64,000 nucleotides of DNA from CAYOUV01 sp964407265 (GTDB lineage: Bacteria > Chloroflexota > Anaerolineae > Anaerolineales > Villigracilaceae): the NCBI GenBank assembly GCA_964407265.1, contig CAYOUV010000007.1:13347-77346 (forward strand), read 5' to 3'. Below, piece by piece: positions 60,078-64,000 of the stretch. The position numbers and the translations under genes are program-made. The notes beneath the pieces were generated by a model. The model did not search any database. It saw only the letters and a list, made by a program, of their open reading frames with translations, and had not been told where the DNA came from. Within the stretch, counting starts at the first letter, position 1, and every line of letters starts with the position of its first letter.

Positions 60078-62316
60078 ATGATGATAAAAAAAGGTATTCA
60101 TTTAGCTGTTATTGTTTTGTCTTTAATTTTTTTATTTATTCCTCTCAAGCTTCCTGTTGAAGGCGGATATTTTTTTGTTGTTCTGGGGTCGGTGTGGTTA
60201 ACTTTTCAACTTTGGAATCGTTCGGAGTTTTTTGTTTCGAAAGCTTTTCTGGTTTTACCTGTTTGGCTTTTGTATTTGTTTGCTTATCAATTGTATGGTG
60301 AACCAATCCCTGTTTCAGTCATAACAGTTCAGCGCTTTATTATATTTTTGATGTTAACTTTTCTCACTTTTTCTTCCTTACATTCTGATGAGGATCGACG
60401 ACCCTGGGAGGATGCTTTAATAATATTGGCAATAATAATATCTTATTTCAGTCTATCAGAAGTTGTCGATTGGTATTCAAGGCTTGCAAATACAGTAAAG
60501 GCATTACAGGTTTTACCCGATCCCCAAATAGCCTACCGCTTGAAAGGATTCTTTTTTGGGCATCCAAATCCTCTAGCTGGATTTATTAATTTTGTTTGGC
60601 CAATTCTTTTTATTAGATTGTATAACTCTCCTAAAAAACCAATAAAAAGAATTTTTTTTTCAGCGTCAATCTTGATATTACTGACAACAATGCTTTATAC
60701 AAATTCACGCTCGGGACTTCTCGGCACCTTTGCAGGTTTTCTATTTTTGGTCTATGCAATTTTATCTATTCGAGGCCTCTTCTCTGGAAAAATATCCATA
60801 TTATTGGAAAAAATTAAAAGAGAATCAAAAACGATTGCGATTGGTATGTTTGTTCTGGTAGTGCTTTTGGTCAGTATGTTATGGCGCTCGGTGTTTACAG
60901 GGCAATTTTTTAATAGAAGCTTTTCAGGCCGCGGCACAATTTGGAAGTTTTCTACACAGGCTTTTCTAGAAAATCCAATATTTGGAAAAGGGATAGGCAT
61001 GTTTCCTGTTAACTACACCAGGTTAGCAGAGTTACCGCCGGGAGATTTTGCACCCTCAGCACACAACTTACTTCTTCAGATAAGCGTTGATTATGGGGTT
61101 ATAGGGCTCCTGCTTGCAAGTAGCTTAATCGGCATTTTTTTGATTTTTAGTTACAAAAAACTGGTTGGGGTACGTTCTGGGAAAATACCATTTGAATTTG
61201 CATATATTGCGGGTGGTCTTGCTTTTTTATTACAACAATCGATAGACTTTATGCTTGTTACAACTAACTACCTGATTTTTTCATGCGTTATATTTATTTT
61301 GATATTCAGGTATGTTATTCCGGTAACAACCTGGCGTCTCAACAGAAAAGCCTTTGCAGCCGTTGGAGTTCTTATTGTTGGAATTTTAGCTTTTTATCAA
61401 TCAACAATTTCGCAACATGTAATGAGCTTTGCAGAATACTCTAATTTAGCAAATGTGGCGGAAAGTGACAATTGGACCCAACTACGAAAAAATATTTGCC
61501 TTTCGGCCGATAAATATCCCCAAAACGGATTGTATCAATTTGAATGCAGCCAGACATCTGCAGAGATACTGTCAGAGCAGTTTCATGCTAATGGCTCAAT
61601 AAATAAAGATGATTTAGCTGATGCAGTCCACTATCAGCGCGCTGGAATAAACAATAGCCCCTACTGGTCTGTTCAGGAAGCAAACTTAGCAGCATTATAT
61701 TGGGTAGAAGGTGATCGGTCTCGTGCGTTAGTCCACATGCGGCAGGCCGTCGATTCAGCACCAATGTATGATTTGTTCTTAGTAAACTTAGGCTGGATGG
61801 AAGAAAGTGTTGGAAATCGAGATCTTGCGATCGAGTATTATAAACGAGCACTTCGGGTTAACCCAATGATCAACCAGAGTGCCTTTGCAGCGCAATCCAA
61901 GTTGCTAAATGTAGCGGCCGAGGACTTATTGGTGTGGGAAAATTCTGTAGGGTTATGGGATGAGTGGTATGGGGCTGCCCGACACGATAGGCCACAATAT
62001 GATCGTAATTATTGGGGTGGTGTTATAGCATTGTCGACAGGGAGAAATAAGTTAGCTACTCAAAGATTCGAAAGTTATCTACAGGGGGTAGGCACTCCAG
62101 AAACTTACGTTTACACTAATATAGCTTATTTGTATATGATAGATGGCCAATCGGAGATCGCTTATAAAATTGCGAAGGACCTGGCTCTCCTTAATACAAA
62201 TAATATTTATGGACTAGATACTCCTTCACTCTCTGTCGTAGCAACAATTTTGCGCAAAAACGGTGAAACAGATTTAGCATATGATTTAATGCTAAAGGCT
62301 TACCAGGAAGCTAGTG
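60078..62316 (+). CDS. O-antigen ligase/polymerase-like (Wzy_C) protein with TPR-like C-terminus, 3' partial
   Basis: At least 746 residues, cut by the assembly gap. About 12 membrane helices fill the first 450 residues. The Wzy_C region shows GHPNPLAGFINFVWP, TNSRSGLLG, SGRGTIWKFSTQAFLENPIFGKGIGMF and SAHNLLLQISVDYGVIG, as in WaaL/Wzy enzymes that transfer or polymerise lipid-linked glycans outside the membrane. Residues from about 470 carry TPR-like helical repeats (NLAALYWVEGDRSRALVHMRQAVDSAP and following). GGAGA precedes ATG 60078. The gene is clearly AT-rich and lies directly after transposon remnants, so it may be acquired. Confidence 0.8.
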
Positions 62317-62416
62317 NNNNNNNNNNNNNNNNNNNNNNNNNNNNNNNNNNNNNNNNNNNNNNNNNNNNNNNNNNNNNNNNNNNNNNNNNNNNNNNNNNNN
62401 NNNNNNNNNNNNNNNN
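62317..62416. other. Assembly gap of 100 N
   Basis: Exactly 100 N, the usual placeholder for a gap of unknown size. It truncates the 3' ends of both flanking genes; frames that read across it are artefacts. Confidence 0.98.
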
Positions 62417-64000
62417 TTGTTATCATAAATTAATTTGTATCGCCTCGACTCCAATATGGATGTGACCAAGGAATTTGTATATCCATTACCATCCAAAATT
62501 CTAACCCCTTTAAACTGCGAAACATGAATGTAAAGGTAATTGAAGGGCTCTCCGTATTCGACGGCCCATTCTTCGAGGCACGCGTAGGTTGCCTGGATAC
62601 AATTGGATAGTTGGTATGCTGCTTCCTTGCGGTATTCAATACTGGGTCCATCAAGCCACTCATTGCCCTGAATTGTGTTCATGCTACGGCTTTTGGTTAG
62701 GGCGGGAAACCATTCAGCGATAGCATCTTGGAACGGGTTTTGAATACCCGATAAGACTAGGAATTTGCTGCCAGAAGGCACGTTTTGTGCAATCCATTGC
62801 ATAGAAGTTTTGTCAGCGGTAGAAATGCTTGTGGCTAGATAACTGCTATCATAAACAAGACCTCCAACCAGGGAATACAGTACGAAACCAACCAGGGTAA
62901 ATTGTAAACCACGAGTCCTCATTATATAAATTGGCAAGTGTTTTGTATTAAAGGTTGCATTCTCGGTTTTTTTAACACCCTGATTCAAACAATAAAGTCT
63001 TGGGAGAATAAGATCAGCGATAGCAATCGAAGCCAGCATGCAGAGGGATAGGATTGAGATTGAGGCTCCGCTGCGAGGATCGATGATCCAGGGCGTGATG
63101 AGCCAAAGAGGAAGCAGGTATTTGCGTCTGAATAACTGCACGATCATCCCCAGAAAACCGAGAACGGCGATGAAGCTTATTAGAGGTTCTTCGCTTACAA
63201 CAATAAACATGCCGATGAACGGAGCGAAAATGGAATGCTGACCCGCCTGAAAGGCATTTTGATAAATGCCGATTCCAAAGCGCGTCAGCATGAGTACCAC
63301 CCAGGGCATGGTGAGGGCAATCGTCCCCAGACCCACAATCAGGGCATAAATTGTCTTCTTCTTCGTGCGACCTAAAATTAACCAAAATAGGAACGCTAGT
63401 CCAATTGTGTGTAAGGCGGCTTCCGGGTGGGTTAGAACGACGAGGATGCTAAACATTATTGTAAAGAAAATAAGCCGATTTCTTTTTGGTGCGTTGGTGA
63501 ACAATTGGTAGAGGCAAAATAGCGTTAGGATCAGGAATAATTGTCCGAAAGAGCGTGTAATACCACCTCCCATAATGAACCAGGAGATTGCTCGCGGTAT
63601 GAGTGCATAACTTAACATTGCAAGACTGGCTTTGAGGGGGGTTTTTAATATTAAAAGAGCAAGGAAATAAAACGCCGGAATAGTAGCAGTGGCAATAATT
63701 GCGGGCAGCCAGCGGAATGTCTCGATGAGCGGAAAATGCAATGCATCTGAAATCAGGCCCGTCACATAAAAGGCTAGTGGAGGGTACGCAAAGGGGATAT
63801 TCACCCCGTTGTACAGAATGTAATCAGGGAGATGATAATGGTTAGCTCGTAACGCTTCCACCATAACATAAAATAGCCCCCCATCACCTACGGGAAATTG
63901 AATTGCGATGGTCGGAAGGAGCCTTAGACATGCACCCAGGCTCAGGCTAACGGCGAAGAATATAATACTTATCTTGGCATTTGAGGTTCTTAACCCGCTT
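62417..64000 (-). CDS. Multi-pass GT-C glycosyltransferase-like membrane protein, partial at both ends
   Basis: 528 codons are open from the gap to the window edge. The frame continues upstream of the first ATG (63864) as TIAIQFPVGDGGLFYVMVEAL, clearly protein, with no start codon before base 64000, so the true start lies outside. About 11-12 membrane helices are followed by a soluble part (from about 62900 down). The first-loop Asp in GDGGLFY is the likely catalytic residue, as in GT-C/PMT-like enzymes. It faces the Wzy_C gene across the gap; together they suggest a cell-surface glycan locus. Confidence 0.75.

Noticed and set aside
62311..62465. Frames reading through the N run on both strands
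   Set aside because: Residues across 100 N are placeholders; the joins at either side have no meaning.
1..64000. CRISPR arrays, prophage or integrative element
   Set aside because: No regularly spaced direct repeats, no integrase beside a tRNA, and no structural phage genes were found.

Overview
The window looks like a piece of a Chloroflexota (probably Anaerolineae) chromosome, GC near 50 %. The assignment rests on gene content: very long GAF-rich signalling proteins, an fhaA/fhaB pair beside a SEDS gene, TrmFO, an H+-pyrophosphatase, a nickel superoxide dismutase and a HerA-like ATPase. It is a draft scaffold: exactly 100 N lie at 62317-62416, and genes run off both ends. No phage, CRISPR array or plasmid backbone was seen.

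Layout. 1-5.4 kb: end of malQ, an HD-GYP protein, a GT-C-type membrane protein and an EamA transporter. 5.4-6.9 kb: sodN with its maturation peptidase, divergent from a ferredoxin; the shared promoter region carries a 30-bp near-perfect palindrome. 7-11.6 kb: an fhaA-fhaB-MTAP-ftsW/rodA operon in which the SEDS protein is fused to a transpeptidase domain lacking its catalytic residues. 11.6-18.3 kb: glycerate metabolism pair, zinc-ribbon and SH3 proteins, an IscA-like protein, and hppA. 18.4-23.5 kb: small membrane protein, hflX, histidine kinase, M28-type enzyme and trmFO, all on the minus strand. 23.6-28.5 kb: two kinases and a response regulator overlapping by ATGA.

29.5-48 kb is the most striking region: nine minus-strand genes in a nearly gap-free run. 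In transcription order they are two lone receiver proteins, four GAF receptors with no kinase domain, a ParA-type ATPase, a 1548-residue hybrid kinase, and a threonine synthase fused to a receiver domain. All four receptors end in the same short segment, which resembles the first helix and strand of a GAF domain. I read this as a receptor/kinase assembly, possibly positioned by ParA, with one output wired to an amino-acid enzyme.

48-59 kb holds tRNA-Gly(CCC), an aminotransferase-pckA operon, a HerA-like ATPase convergent with a divergent DhaL-like protein, rpmF-fabD, a SpoIIE-type phosphatase, a small P-loop protein and an M1-family lipoprotein. 59-60 kb is a transposon graveyard (an internally deleted IS3-type element beside an IS982-type remnant). 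60-64 kb has two AT-rich cell-surface polysaccharide genes separated by the assembly gap.
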